A program made the position numbers and the translations under genes. From Neckera pumila (Eukaryota; Streptophyta; Bryopsida; Hypnales; Neckeraceae): 64,000 bases of DNA. Of this stretch, positions 22,041-34,800 are shown piece after piece. Numbering within the stretch: position 1 is the stretch's first letter; the number at the start of each line of letters is the position of its first letter. The notes under the pieces are model-generated. The model was not told where the DNA came from and did not search any database. It worked only from the letters and a program-made list of their open reading frames with translations. Location of the stretch: positions 10,046,501 to 10,110,500 of the forward strand of contig OZ018411.1 in NCBI GenBank assembly GCA_963969595.1, in the 5' to 3' direction.

Positions 22041-23400
22041 TCTAAGAGCCCTAAACCAACACCAGCAATCTCCAATCTCTTCAATTTGCTTAATTCCAAC
22101 CACAAACCCAAAGGCAGCAACCCTAAACCACAATGATGGTGACAAATGCACAAGTACTACACTTAGCGAAGGATAATGCATGGGGAGGAATACATTGCTG
22201 ACAAATACAAATTGGAAATTTTGATTTAAATGTACCACATCCTTGTACAATTTCAATTGATACTTCAACTAGAAGCCCTCCATGCTCATTCCTATGAGTG
22301 CAAAACGAGGGAGCCATAATTCCAGGTACACGAAGCAATTCCAACATCATACCCTCTAAAGTAGAAATCAATGTGGCAAAAAAAACACTACTACGCATTC
22401 TAAATGTTTGTGAAGTAGCTATGAATGCTCGTGATGGAAGTACAAAGTGGCACCTCCGCAATGTATAGCAAAGCAAAGCGAGCGACACTAGCGTCAATGT
22501 GGAGCGCAAAGTGGGTGACATTGCATTGATGAGGGATTGCAAAGCTGGTGCCGCGGGAATGAAAAAACAATGAGATCGGCGTGATGGAGGCTTCAATGTT
22601 CAAAAAAATGGCACTAATCTACTCCCTACACTCTAAACATGTCTGTAGTGATAATGGCGTCAGGCCCTCCAACTGGTACTTCCAACAGACAATTTGCTAG
22701 CCATTTGGATAGTATATGTTCTAAGGGCGTGGTGTCAGGGTGTTTTTTTGGGTGCAAATGGCCAAAAAATCACCTTAAAAAGAACCACCCTAATACATGA
22801 TGTCACAAACTAATTGAGTCTTTTGCTACAAGGCAATTTTCAACCATTAAGCAATTCGTCAGCCATCATTCTGAGTGGATAAAATCATGGATAAAATCAT
22901 GGATAAAACCATGAGTCTTCTTTGTTTTTAAATAATATATCCTTTACTACGGTGGAAACACCCAAAAATGTCAAAATAAGCAACTCAGCATAGTTAGAGG
23001 CACTACTTCCTAAGAATTATATCTTTGAAGTATTAGCATTTGAAAATCATGAAATTTCAAAAAAAAACTAGACTGTTTGGGTATGATATGTAATTTTTAT
23101 GAATTTTTGAAGTGGCAGCTCCATGTACCATTAAATTTGTCACATAGATGGACTTGAAACCACTACAATTATAATTAAGAAAGGGGACCTTCTCATGACA
23201 ATTTTTAAGAACACTTTGATGGAAGTCTAGGGATACTACAAAGAAAATCTATGATGCATGAATGGATATATGGACACTTTTGGATGTTTCTACCTTAATC
23301 ATCCTCAAAATTCATTTGAAAAAATTAACAAAACATGTATAAAAGCAACTCATCTCAAAAAAATTTGCTAGAGGATTGAGATATGGACTTTTCTATCTAT
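22041..23400. other. non-coding, AT-rich with a short repeat
   Basis: Frames at 22,035-22,600 are short and mutually overlapping with no recognisable domain. Three tandem copies of a 15-bp unit (GATAAAATCATG core) lie at about 22,876-22,915. Confidence 0.4.
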
Positions 23401-24462
23401 ACATATTCAAAACCTAGTCCACTTCCCTTTTGCATCCACAACAACTTGCATTTGGTGTGGCGTAAATTCATACAAGTTACTACATTCTTTAGTAGTGAAA
23501 GATTTGAAAACTTCAACCACATGCGTCCGCAAATCCAACAAACCTTTTGGAGCAAATAAATAGCAATTGACATTGTGTTTCATCACTACCTAAAGATGTT
23601 CAATAGAGTTGAAGTCAAGAGATTGTGGAAGCTACTTCAGAAGACCAAATGGTTGCCTTGACAACCACTCTTTCACACTTTTTGTTGTATTGTATTTTGA
23701 TGTTGAAATATAACCCTCGTTGGATTCAAGTGGAACTTTTTGAGAATACACTTCAAGAGGGTTTCCAATGTTTTATAGTATATATATTGATTCATTATTC
23801 TTTCTATCTTGCAAAGCAAAACAAGCCCAAATGCAATCAAACACCCCATTATCTTTAAAGAACCTCTACCAATTGCAAGCTTTATGATTTCTCTCATTAT
23901 CTACTTAGTAAGACTTTCTTCCTTCTCAATCCAACACCAATATCATCTATCAAAAGAGAATCAATTGATCTTGGTCTCATTTGAGAAGATTACTCTCTTT
24001 CAGTCATCAATTGCCCAATAAAGATGAGATGCTGCAAATCCTAATTGAGCTTTGATGTTCTTATATGAGCTATGATGTTCTTATGTTTTCTTTTTCTTAC
24101 ATGAGCCACCAAACTTATAAAATTTAGTGTCTATTGCACTGTCTGTACACTAATCTCATCAAATTGTTCTTCAATCATTTTGGTCGTATCTACTGTAGTG
24201 TGTCTAATTTAATTGCCTACATTAACTGCTCTCAAGTAGACTCTTTCCATTGAGTCTAATACTGCCTCTAATTGATATATTAAGTTAGGAGGCACCTTTT
24301 ACGAATTCTTTGCAATGTGCATTGACTAATATGAGTATATTTGGCCACCTTATGTGTGGTCCAATCCCTTTGTAGCAACACAACTACACTCTGGATTTCC
24401 AAACTATAAAGATATATTATAAAATGCAATTTAGAATAATAATTTAATGATGATTCAAACAA
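23400..24462 (-). pseudogene. Tc1/mariner transposase relic
   Basis: Three blocks of a Tc1/mariner transposase occur in order on the minus strand. At 24,350-24,280, KVAKYTHISQCTLQRIRKR is a helix-turn-helix typical of the N-terminal DNA-binding domain. At 23,870-23,675, GSLKIMGCLIAFG leads to LNPTRVIFQHQN, the place where relatives have GGxxVWGxI and FQQDN; the catalytic Asp is replaced by Gln here. At 23,650-23,400, QSLDFNSIEHL matches the SPDLNPIEHLW block around the third catalytic Asp. Frames are interrupted between blocks, so the gene is dead. No TIRs were identified. Confidence 0.7.
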
Positions 24463-24595
24463 GAACTGTAAAATAAGAGATATAAATCACATCCATATTA
24501 TTAGATCAAAGAGTTTATAAGCTAATATTTTCAATAAAATTTGAAGCCCTAAATTGAAAATTCTTTTTGAAATCAATTGTCGATTGAGTATTTGT

Positions 24596-25315
24596 GGGTA
24601 GTTGCAAGAAACACTTAACGATTTTGGCTTAAAACGGCCTTAGTACTCAAGTACTGTGACTTTTGGAATAAAAATTTTAAAATAAAAGAAAATATGGGTA
24701 ATTTGTAAACATTCAAAAAAGTGAACGTGTGAAAATTTCAGACCTAGAAAAATTTGTCTCTAAGAGTTATGCACAGTCAAAGAGCGTTGAAAAAGACAAG
24801 AAAATTGACCCTTCGGGATTTTATTTTTAGAAAATAGTCAAAAAATTCAAAAAATTCTCAAAAAAAAAGACATTTTTCCTTACCTACAGATGATTCTTCT
24901 CAAGAATTTTCATTTGTGGAAAAAAAAAATTATATCCTCTGCACGTGTGCAAAGGTAGTGCACTTTGAGCATATGTGGAAGGTAGATATTTTACTACTTT
25001 TGAAAAATCTCTTTTTAGGCTTGTGTAACTTTAGAAGAACTCCTTGCCTCCCAATTTTCACCTTCAAGTTTGCATTTTGGATCAAAAATAGTACTAAAAA
25101 CCCCCAAAATGGCCAAGGTAGACATCCAATTGGGGGCAGTTTAAAAATAGTAAAGTAATTTTAAAAATCTGAAAAAATCATTCAATATTTGAAACTTTTA
25201 TATGACCTTCAGTTCATATTTCATAGAAATGGATATAAGACGCAAAAGTTATGAGCAAAAAACTACCTGTCCAAAGGCAAGGGGACAAAAAAAAGGACAA
25301 GTGTTTCTTGCAACG
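24596..25315. mobile_element. non-autonomous TIR element (about 720 bp)
   Basis: The left end reads GGGTAGTTGCAAGAAACACT and the right end, in reverse complement, GGGTCGTTGCAAGAAACACT, with one mismatch in 20. A flanking TTGT occurs on both sides (TTTGT before, TTGTG after) and may be a short target duplication. There is no coding capacity. A truncated inverted copy lies at 18,497-18,892. Superfamily not assigned. Confidence 0.7.
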
Positions 25316-25436
25316 ACCCTTGTGATTTTTACAAGAATCTTTTTCTTCCAACTTCAAAATGCTAAGCTCTAATCACAGTGATTTTTGAATATTTGCAAAG
25401 GAATTTTCAGAATATATACTAAACAAAATCTAAAGA

Positions 25437-27008
25437 CACTATAAGAAACCTGTATTTTTCCAAACAGGCGTTTTTAACATGAGCATGTCCCTTGCAGTGT
25501 CCTCTTGCGTCAATGTAGATGTCACTTTTTTTGTGTCATGGCTGACATGCAAAAAACATATAAAATATTAGATAATATGGCCTGATGTTTTCATGTCAAG
25601 AATTAGACATCAAAAAAGACATGGGTCTAGAGGCTGTTGAAATTTAGCCATGGGGCTGCCACATTAGTGCCATGTCAGCAACAAAGGCCACGTGTACATT
25701 TTTTCATCCAGACCGTTGGTGACATGGCAAATGATGTGGCAGGTGCCATACCTGCGAGAAAAGTGATGTGGCATCTATCAAGGATGACGTAGTAGGCCTA
25801 GTGAGCATAGTTTTATGCCGTCCTGATGCTTTTTGAGACATTTTTTGAAGTGTCAAATTAGACATTTAAATGATTTTTAAGAAGTCAACTTAGACATCTA
25901 GATGTTTTTTGCAATGTCAATTGAAACGTCCAAATGTTTTACAGTGTCATCTTAGACGTCCGCATTCCATCATAAATACCTCTTGAAATGTCCAATATGA
26001 TTAAAATGAACAAAATCATGTTACCTTTGATGTTCATGTGATTGAATACACTGTCTAATATGATGATAATATGGACAATGACACATGTCCTACATAACAC
26101 ACATATGCATTTTATAATATCCAATAGAGCATATTATACACAATATTCTATATATTATACACCATACATCATACGCCATATACAATACATTGTATATAAT
26201 GCACCATACATGATACACTATATTTGGCAAATACATCACGTGGCTTTAAAAACCATTTATTGTAATGTAAATAGAGAGGACAAGACAAGCACTTTATATA
26301 AGTGAGGTACCAAGAGGTAAGACAAACCATATGGGATATATAAAACGCATAAATTGTATTACAAATAGAAGTTGCATAGGGATGTTGTAGAGGACATGCA
26401 AAATGTCCCAACGAACATGTTGGTGTTGTTCACAACATTTGTGTAAAGACATCTGTACTCATGAAATTATGTGCAATATGATTATAGCCTTTGTACACTA
26501 TAATAAAGGGCTTACACATGAAGGCTTGCTGGAGGTGGTATCTAAGTCTAGTGGATGTTTGGTTGGGACATTTGGATGCCACGTTAGCACATTTGGATGC
26601 CACGTCATCAAATTTCCACGTCACCTACCGCTTAGGACAGCTAAAACAATCTTTTTTCTACGGGCATGCCATTTGGTTGTCCCTTCTTTTCTTTTTTTTA
26701 CCTTGAATAGGCTTTTTTTTTCACCGCAGTAAAAATGATTGACTTATCTGCAGTCAAAACAACTAAGATTGCTGATGTGGTAATCTATGTTTTTGCAGAT
26801 GTTGTAAAAAATAGATACATGCTTTTCATTGTGGCTCCAAAAAAACATCACTATCTTCCGAAGCATCACTATGTTTTCACATAGATCCATGGATGCTCAA
26901 CCAAACATCCATGAAATCCAACTCCGGGGGCAAATTGCCCATAGACAACATGATATTTTGTTAGGCATCCATGTCCGAGGCCAAAAAAGACATGGGATTC
27001 TTATAGTG
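25437..27008. mobile_element. non-autonomous CACTA element (1572 bp, TSD AGA)
   Basis: Starts CACTATAAGAAACC and ends in the reverse complement of CACTATAAGAATCC, flanked by AGA on both sides (25,434-25,436 and 27,009-27,011). This is the CACTA/EnSpm signature of a CACTA end with a 3-bp target duplication. Its left subterminal region repeats a TTAGACATC-like word near 25,603, 25,853, 25,886 and 25,941, as CACTA elements often do for transposase binding. No transposase frame is present. Confidence 0.85.
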
Positions 27009-29400
27009 AGAACTAACACAAGAATCTTCAAAAAATTAATGGGGTGAAAAACACATTATTTTGTGCTTGGTACGTATTTGCATTCACACATTGTTCAATA
27101 ATTGAATGTTTGGTCTTTAAAGGAATAAGGAATATATATGTATTATGGCCCTTTTACCAATCGATTCCCCTATTTATACCAATTTAAGATTTGTGAGCCA
27201 AATGGGTGTAGATAAAGGGGACCATAATTGGTATATTTATCCTACAGTAAAGACATGGTTTGCAGAGACCAAACAAATGAGTAACAAAAAACATCACATG
27301 TTGCATAGGAATAATAGATCTAAGTTAACCACTTAGTATTCTGACATTTCAATTCTAAACAATAAGTAAAGAATTTCTATAGGCTTTTTAGACCACACAA
27401 CTTCTCATTTATCCAAACCAATACTTGACTTTTAAAACCCATCCATTTTTTAATCCCAAATTTGATAAAACTGAGATAAGAAATATATATTATAAAAATA
27501 TATGCAAAAATAAGCAAAATTCAAAAAAGGACTTAGACGTTGATGGTTTAATTGATCATGTAGGTTTAATATGTGAGAGATGCAATTTCCTTCTAAAGGG
27601 GAAGATGGGCATAGTAGCAAGGGTTGAAAGGTGGATACACTCAAAATCACACCTTGCCTTAAAACTCCATTATCACTAAATATACACCTCCCAAATCAAT
27701 ATAGACCTTTGTTGAAAAAACGATTGTAGAACATCTATAAAGAAAAACTTTGACCCCTCATAACTTTTGTATATAGTATTCACATGTCGCGTTCTTTGGT
27801 GCATTGGAACTTCTTTTCCCTTGCCAACAAAAAAATATGAAAATTTGACCTGTCTAATAATAGTATTGGAAATTAGGCACAGTAGCAAAAAGTGGCAGTT
27901 TGAGGGTACCCACCTTATACTAAGGCTGGTTTTATATTATGCCTGGGACCGGATGGAAGGCCGGTTGGATTAAATAAGAAATTTAAAGTTATTCTAATAT
28001 GGAGAAATTATTATTTTAACTTAAGCATATAAAATATTGGCAACACTTTTTTTTACTTTTATTTAATATATGTTAATATTTAATAAATAAAGATAAATAA
28101 ATAAAATTCAAATTGATGGTTAGAGGCAATTTTAAAGTGATTTTTACAGTAAAAGAAGCCTCTTTTAACAAAAAATGTTAATATATTTTGATAAAGTCAT
28201 TTGTACATACATTCAAGAAATAAACATCATATTCTTTGACTCAGCCTAGTACTCCCAAAATATATATGAGTGCAGCACAGATGGGAGGAAGTTTCTTAAA
28301 CTCACAATTCATAAGTATGTACCTAAAAAAACATTGCATTAGTACACAGTGGAGATTTGTACAATCCAATGGAGGAGCCCAATCCGGCCCCAATTTGGCC
28401 CTAGATGAGAGTTTGGGCCACCCAAAATCTTATCTCGATTGCTCCCTTGGAGCCAGAAGGTTTGGCCCCAAAACGATGCCACTTAAGGCAACATGTAGGA
28501 TGAGTTTTACTTCAATCCGGGCCCAAGTATAAAGACTTTGGGTTGGATTTGGAGAAATTGAGTGATCCTATTGGTTCAAATTTAAGGAGTTCCGGCAGAC
28601 CTTCAATCTAGCCTCAAGTATAAACTGATCCTTACTTAACCCTTAAGTGGTTTTGGGTGCCTTTCAATGCATCTATACATACGATAAGTGCAATGTACAT
28701 AGCCTTGCATGTGAATGGTTTACTATCCATTTAATTTTTATTTGATTTTTATTGAATGCACATTGAAGTCTTCTATCAAACTACACACATTCTGGCTACA
28801 TCGGACATGTTACAAATTTTGAAAATATTGTGATGTTGCATTCCAGTACACATATTTATCTAGAAATGCACACTTTTGCATGTTTGACAACATCTCATTT
28901 CAACAGCAAGCATTAGAATATTTTTCTAAAAACATATGAAAATCAATGACTATTGCACCTTTGATTTTGTAGTTTACATTTTTGGCCAGTACTTCATGAA
29001 ATTTGGCGATTACTTGTGTATGAATCCAGAGGACACAATGTGTTCTTGAAACCACTTAGGGGTTAAATGAAGAAGAATTTAGGAGTCATGAAACAACTCC
29101 AAGATCCAAATAGACTTCTTGGATATACACATACAAATCACAACATGATGTCATTGGAATGAACTGACCACAGGATCGGTTAGGTTATTGCATTGCATTA
29201 CATTGTGTAACATGTTCGTCGAACGTAGATGCGAGCTCGAAGGCTAACGGTCAAGGCTTGGCCGCCTTTGGGAGTTGCCGACTTCGGAGGAACTCGTCTT
29301 TGCAACAACAAAGAAGTCCGCTTGCAACTCCGTCGTGATATCCTCACAACAAGAACAGTCTTAACCGAGATTATGCCTGAGATTATTCTGAGTCCAGTGT
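27009..29400. other. AT-rich intergenic DNA
   Basis: No gene, repeat array or element end recognised on either strand; open frames are short and overlap. Confidence 0.5.
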
Positions 29401-30480
29401 TGCTTTCTTGCCCGACCTCGCATTTGGTATTAAGTTAGATCGGCCTTCGTTACGTTCATTGCGATGAGGCGCTCGATCTTGAACCCTTGGGAGACAAACT
29501 GAAAGTGATCGAGGCCAGTCTTGATGCTCCGTTCCTGCACAAAATTGGCGAAAAAAATTCGTTGTCCGAGTAATCGACAGCCGATGTTAAGTTAATCGAC
29601 CTCACATTGTCAGTTTATCGGACTTTGTTACATGCATAGCGATGATGCGCTCGTCCTTGAACCCTTGGGAGGCAAACGGAGGCGAGGGGAGGCGTGCTGC
29701 TTCGTTACTGCACAAAATTTATGAAAAACATTCGTTGTGAGAGTATCCGACAACCGGTGCTCAGTTACTCGACCTCACATTGTCAGTTTATTGGACTTCG
29801 ACTCATGTATTGCGATGATGCGCTCGTTCTTGAACCCTTGGAAGATAAACCGAAGTGAGAGGAGGCGTGCTGCTTGTTTCCTGCACAGAATTGGACAGAA
29901 TTGGAGAATGAAATTCGTTGTGCGAATAATTGACACCTGATGTTAAGTCCCCCGGCCTCGCATTGCTAGTTGATCGGACTTCGGTACATGGCTTGCGATG
30001 ATGCGCCCGTTCTTGAACTCTTGGGAGACAAACTTGAGGCGAGGGGAGGCGTGCTGGAATGCTTGTTTCCTGCACAGAAGTGGCGATTAAAATTCTTTTT
30101 GAGAATAATTGACACCTGAGGTTAAGTTCCCTGACCTCGCATTGCTAGTTGATCGGACTTCGTTACATGCACTGAGATGATGCGCTCATTCTTGAACCCT
30201 TGGGAGGCAAACGGAGGCGAGGGGAGACGTGCTGCTTCGTTCCTGCACAAAATTTGCGAAAAAAAGACGTTATGAGAATAGTCGATACCTGATGTGATAA
30301 TAATTAAGTTCCTGGACTTCACATTGCTAGGTGATCGGACTTCGCGGGATGATGCTATCGAATTTGAACCCTTGGAAGACGAGCGGAGGCAAGGCGAGGC
30401 GTGCTACTTATATATTCTGCACAAATTGGTCGGTCGTTGTGCCGATAATGGACAAGTGATTTTCTTGTCATGGCGTGAAT
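29400..30480. repeat. tandem array of six units of about 178 bp
   Basis: The anchor GCGATGATGCGCTCGT followed by TTGAACCCTTGG recurs at 29,461, 29,639, 29,812, 29,995, 30,174 and, degenerate, 30,346. Periods are 178, 173, 183, 179 and about 172 bp. Each unit also carries GGAGGCGAGG, CGTGCTGCTT, CCTGCACA, a run of A, and a block with CCTCGCATTGCTAG and GATCGGACTTCG. It is GC-richer than its surroundings and lies about 1.3 kb upstream of the WD40 gene. Frames across it contain stops, so I regard it as non-coding. Confidence 0.85.
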
Positions 30481-31826
30481 ATTAACTGTCGGGGATGGCG
30501 AAGGAGTGAAAAGCTTGGAGCATGGTTAGTGAAATTGCCGGATCTGTTAGCTCTGCTTCTGAGGATTTGGTAATGGCGGTTTGCGAGGAACTGGATCCAA
30601 GGAATGCTACATTATGTTGCGGCGGAGGTGCAATCTTAATGTAGCTGTGGAGGACAATTGTTTGAATGGTGTGAGAGGGAGCACAGGTGCTGGTAAGGAT
30701 GAAGACATCGTCTGTTTTATTTCTACTGATATTGTTCATGGCCATGCCCACGTATATTCATGTCCGAGCTCATGTGTTGAGCATATGAGCTACCGTCTAT
30801 CCAGAGTCGTTGCCGGATAATCTCTGGCATCGATGCCTGGAGGAGTTTCAGGATCCAATTTTGTGCAGACTGAGACACTCTCTATTGAATTGATGAGGAA
30901 TGGGGAGAATTGGAGGAAGTACGTACGCTTATAGCAAGGATGTGGTGGTCTTCAGATTGGAATGTCGAGGTTTTCCGGTCGCTGGTCAACAGATCCTGCA
31001 TTGTAAAGAGCCTACGGAACGTCTATTTCCTTGAGACAATTAAGACTTGACCAGGCATGTCTATTACTCAATGTGCACCTTAACATTAAACAGAATGAAC
31101 ATAAATTCATTCTTACTTTTTTTTTTTTTTTTCCGCTCTTTTCATCTTCGCCAGTTTCTCACTGGTTTCCAACGTTGAAGCGAGAGCTTGGAAACCCTGT
31201 GTAGAGGACAGACCAGGGAAATGGTCAACAGACTTGGATTGAGCTGAGTGCACAGCGATTGAGCTGCGAGAGCACTACTGACGAATTGTTGGGATGTGAG
31301 AACTGAAGTAGTTTCTTGTGCTACCTTCACAGCCGATTATTGTTTTTCTGAATCATTCCGAACTCATTGAAGATTCCTGCAAGGGCCTAATAACATTGAG
31401 GACTTTACTTTGGTTTACTTAAAATTCTCGACATCTGCTGCACGGTCACCACCTCTTGACGTGTCGGATGCGCCACCTTCTTGGCATCCGTTCAGATGTT
31501 GGTGACTTCTAATTTCTTCGATTCCTCCTCTTGGGAATGCGCTACTCAGTCTGTCCAGAGATACTGAATGCCGGTTCCTTTTCATGATCGGCTTAAACTG
31601 TAGCTTCCCGTACTCTGGCATCCCTATACATCAAGCTGATTTTAAAGGTTTGAGACGGTTAGGCAATTCGAGATTTACGCTTAATTTTCCAAACAATTGT
31701 TAGATAACTATGAGGAAGGATAGTGTCAGCACTTCTCACGTCATTTATATTTGGTGACAGGAGTGGGTGATGGAAGGACGTGCTTACTAAAGCCGTAGGA
31801 AAATTTCAGCGACGCGGAAACTCGCC
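30481..31826. other. upstream region of the WD40 gene
   Basis: It should contain the promoter and 5' leader of the WD40 gene. A frame at 30,560-30,820 has some coding character but matches nothing I know. A poly-T run lies near 31,118-31,132. No core promoter element is convincing. Confidence 0.4.
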
Positions 31827-34800
31827 ATGAGGCTCCTCAAACGGAAAGTCAGGAAGCTCGAAGGATGCGGAAAGGTTATTAAGCTCGATGTCCTGCTAGA
31901 TTTCTTTTATCCTTTCCCTTTCAAGTTTGCACGGTCGCCTATTTTCAGAATTCTATTCCAGCCTCTTGTGGAACGCCGTATACTGACTTTCTCTAAAAGA
32001 ATAGTAATCAAATTCTTGAGCTCAAGTGTTCACTGCAATTAAGAAAATTGTGTTTGTCATTTGACACGTTTTTATCAAAATGAGATATAGATTTGCATTC
32101 TTCACTCTTGCAGCTAGAGCTGGAAAGAGTCATTGGATTAACGTCGACGTCGGCAAGCGGGTTATCATGCAATCCAACCACCGGAGAACTCGCTTACTTG
32201 GCTGGCGCTGTTGTAGTTGTTTACAACGTCAAGACCAGCTGTCAAACCCGATTTTTAATGGCTCCTAAAAGCGCTAAAGCTTTCACATGTATTGCTTACT
32301 CAGGTCAAGGAGGAAGACTTCTTGCAGCTGGCGAGGTATGTGAAGGGTGCTGTGTGATCACTTTTTCCGGATCTATAGATTGTCATATGATGCTTTCCAA
32401 GAGCAATCTGTATTCGCTCTTGAACTTGACCCATCCTCTGACCGTTAATTTGCTTGAATGATCGCGAAACGAAACCCAGACTTTCAGATTCAGTTCTACG
32501 AAAAAATTCTCTGTTGTGCCTGGAATATTTTAATCTGTACCAATCGCTGCACCTAAAATTTGACTTCTATGGAATGAAATTTTCATCAAACCAACTTGAC
32601 ACTGACCCTGCAGGGCGATTAACGCAAGCTCAAAATAAATGTATTCGAGTAACTTTTCATGATCTTATATTATTACATCTTAGATATATTAATTCTATCT
32701 TAATTTGTCTGTTTGGATCATACTTCTTTAGGACCGATGTTGCAAAACGTCCTTAAGCTCTTCTGAGTGTTTGCATTTCTTAGTGGCAGAACTCCTAGTT
32801 TGTATACTTTTTGACTCGTTCCACTGATGTACAAATTTTCTGAATGCAGTCAGGGCACCAGCCAGGCGTCATTGTTTGGGAGGTTTCTGTGGGAACATGT
32901 GTTGCTGAATTGAGGACACATAAGCATGGGGTCTGCTCTGTCCAATTTTCACCAAATGGTGAGCAATCTAGGACTAATACGAGTCTGAAGCTTTACAAAG
33001 CAGTGTTTGAATTTATTGAGAACACGCAGCTTTCTATGCAGTTCATACTCGGGCTACTTGGATGGAAGTTTTGACATGCATTTTCTTTAAGATTTTCTTC
33101 AAGATTATTATTTTTTAAGGATTTTTTTGAACAGCTGTCTGATCTCTCCAATCACAATGAACGTCATATAGAGAGCAGAACGTAGAATAAGTTGCCTTTC
33201 ATGTTACATGTTCTGACAAATATGTCTGATAATATCTACTTGCAGGAAAACACCTTGTATCGGTTGGTGTTCATAGTGATGGACAAGTATGTCTCTGGGA
33301 CTGGAGAAGTGGCACGTTGTTAGCAAAATCTCGCGCTTCCACAACATCTCAACCCGCATGTGCACTGCAATTTGCGTCAGATGGTAGTTTTTTTGTGACT
33401 GGTGGCATAAAGCATTTGAAACATTGGGTGATTGGCTTGCCCAAAGCTAGATCTGCTGGAGGCAATGGAACCATCGGAATGGAAGGAAAAACCGTAAAGC
33501 TCGGTAGCCAGAAAGACAGTTCTTTCGTTGCAATCCTGTCTGCTCCACCAGCAAAGGATGCGACAACTGTGACCCCTGACTTTCAACCACTGTACGCGTT
33601 AAGTGCTGCAGGTGCGTGTTTCCCAGTAGATGCGGGTATATCATATTTGTGGGACTGAATTTTGAAGCATATCAAATTTTATATACATGTTGGTGCACAT
33701 AGTTACATTTAGATACCAGTTGTAGTTTTTCTACAAACCTGTTTCGTACATGTGCCAACTTTATCTCGCAGCGAAGTTTCTCATCGGAAATCTGCAGTGT
33801 ATGTCATTGGCCGACAAAAGTTTTACCGGGCTTACCTTTTTTCCTCGAAATTTTCAGGAATTCTGTGCTTGCTTCATTGCGGTTTGGCTATTGAGAAGTG
33901 GGTTGATCTGAAGGTACTAGGGCCGGTGCTCCAACAACTTGCTATTGCGTCAAGCTAGTCTAATGTTGAATTGCATTTAGGAAACGCAGTCGTGCGATTG
34001 GTCAAATTAGTTTTCTGCTGCTCTTTAATATTGTTATTTTAAACAGAAAGTAACTTTTGACCTATGCGTAACTCAAATGATAGGGCTTCTGTATAAGTTT
34101 GTGTGCCTTTTTTGTCTCTTAAATTCCTCCCAAGGCTAGATTGATCTTTTTCTTATCGGTCATTCTTTGAAATAGCGACTTCTACATTATTGAAGATCGA
34201 TTGGACGTCGTGTATGATGACCGGCGCAGGTCAGGCATGGATATGCTCTAGCTGTTTCCGAAGCCCATGTGGGATGTGCTTGCAGTGATGGGATTGTTCG
34301 TGTTTTCATGCATGGGAGCCTTGCATATGCTGTCACATTGCCGAGACCTGCTCCTTATGGTTATCATGGACTAACAGATGCCAGTGTTGGTGCTACTCTT
34401 GCCGTTGGAAACCGTACACAACCTGGCATTCGATTCCCTGATGCTGTTGCGTGCAGCTTCCTTCAAGAAGGGCACACTCTCGGTATAATAGTGCTACTTG
34501 TGTATTCATTTCTTTGTTTGAAAGTAGGCTCTGTTTGTCTGAACACGAAGTGGTTTTATCCCTGGTCTCTGTATATCCTTACATGTTGCTAACTCGGATT
34601 ACGTTTTACTCTGGCCTGGACGTGCTCAATCGATTACTCGTTTGTTTTGAATCACAGCTGTCATTTACGGAGACCATAGCCTTCTGGTTTGGGATGTGCA
34701 GAGCTTCTCAAAGGTATATCTTTGCTCAGAGCTCGTGGCAATAGTGCTCTGTATCGCTTTAAAGATGTTCTATCACAGAGAATATACTGTTGCCATAATG

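Noticed and set aside
26040..26230. AT-rich ATACACC-like run as an origin or matrix attachment site
   Set aside because: It is degenerate low-complexity DNA inside a CACTA element, with no supporting signal.
29400..30480. GGTTCAAG in each array unit as a tRNA or SINE B box
   Set aside because: No A box, no acceptor stem and no tRNA-like fold; the word is part of a GTTCTTGAAC inverted repeat.
30560..30830. Possible F-box-like or other small gene upstream of the WD40 gene
   Set aside because: The fragments lie in different frames and none matches a known motif well enough.
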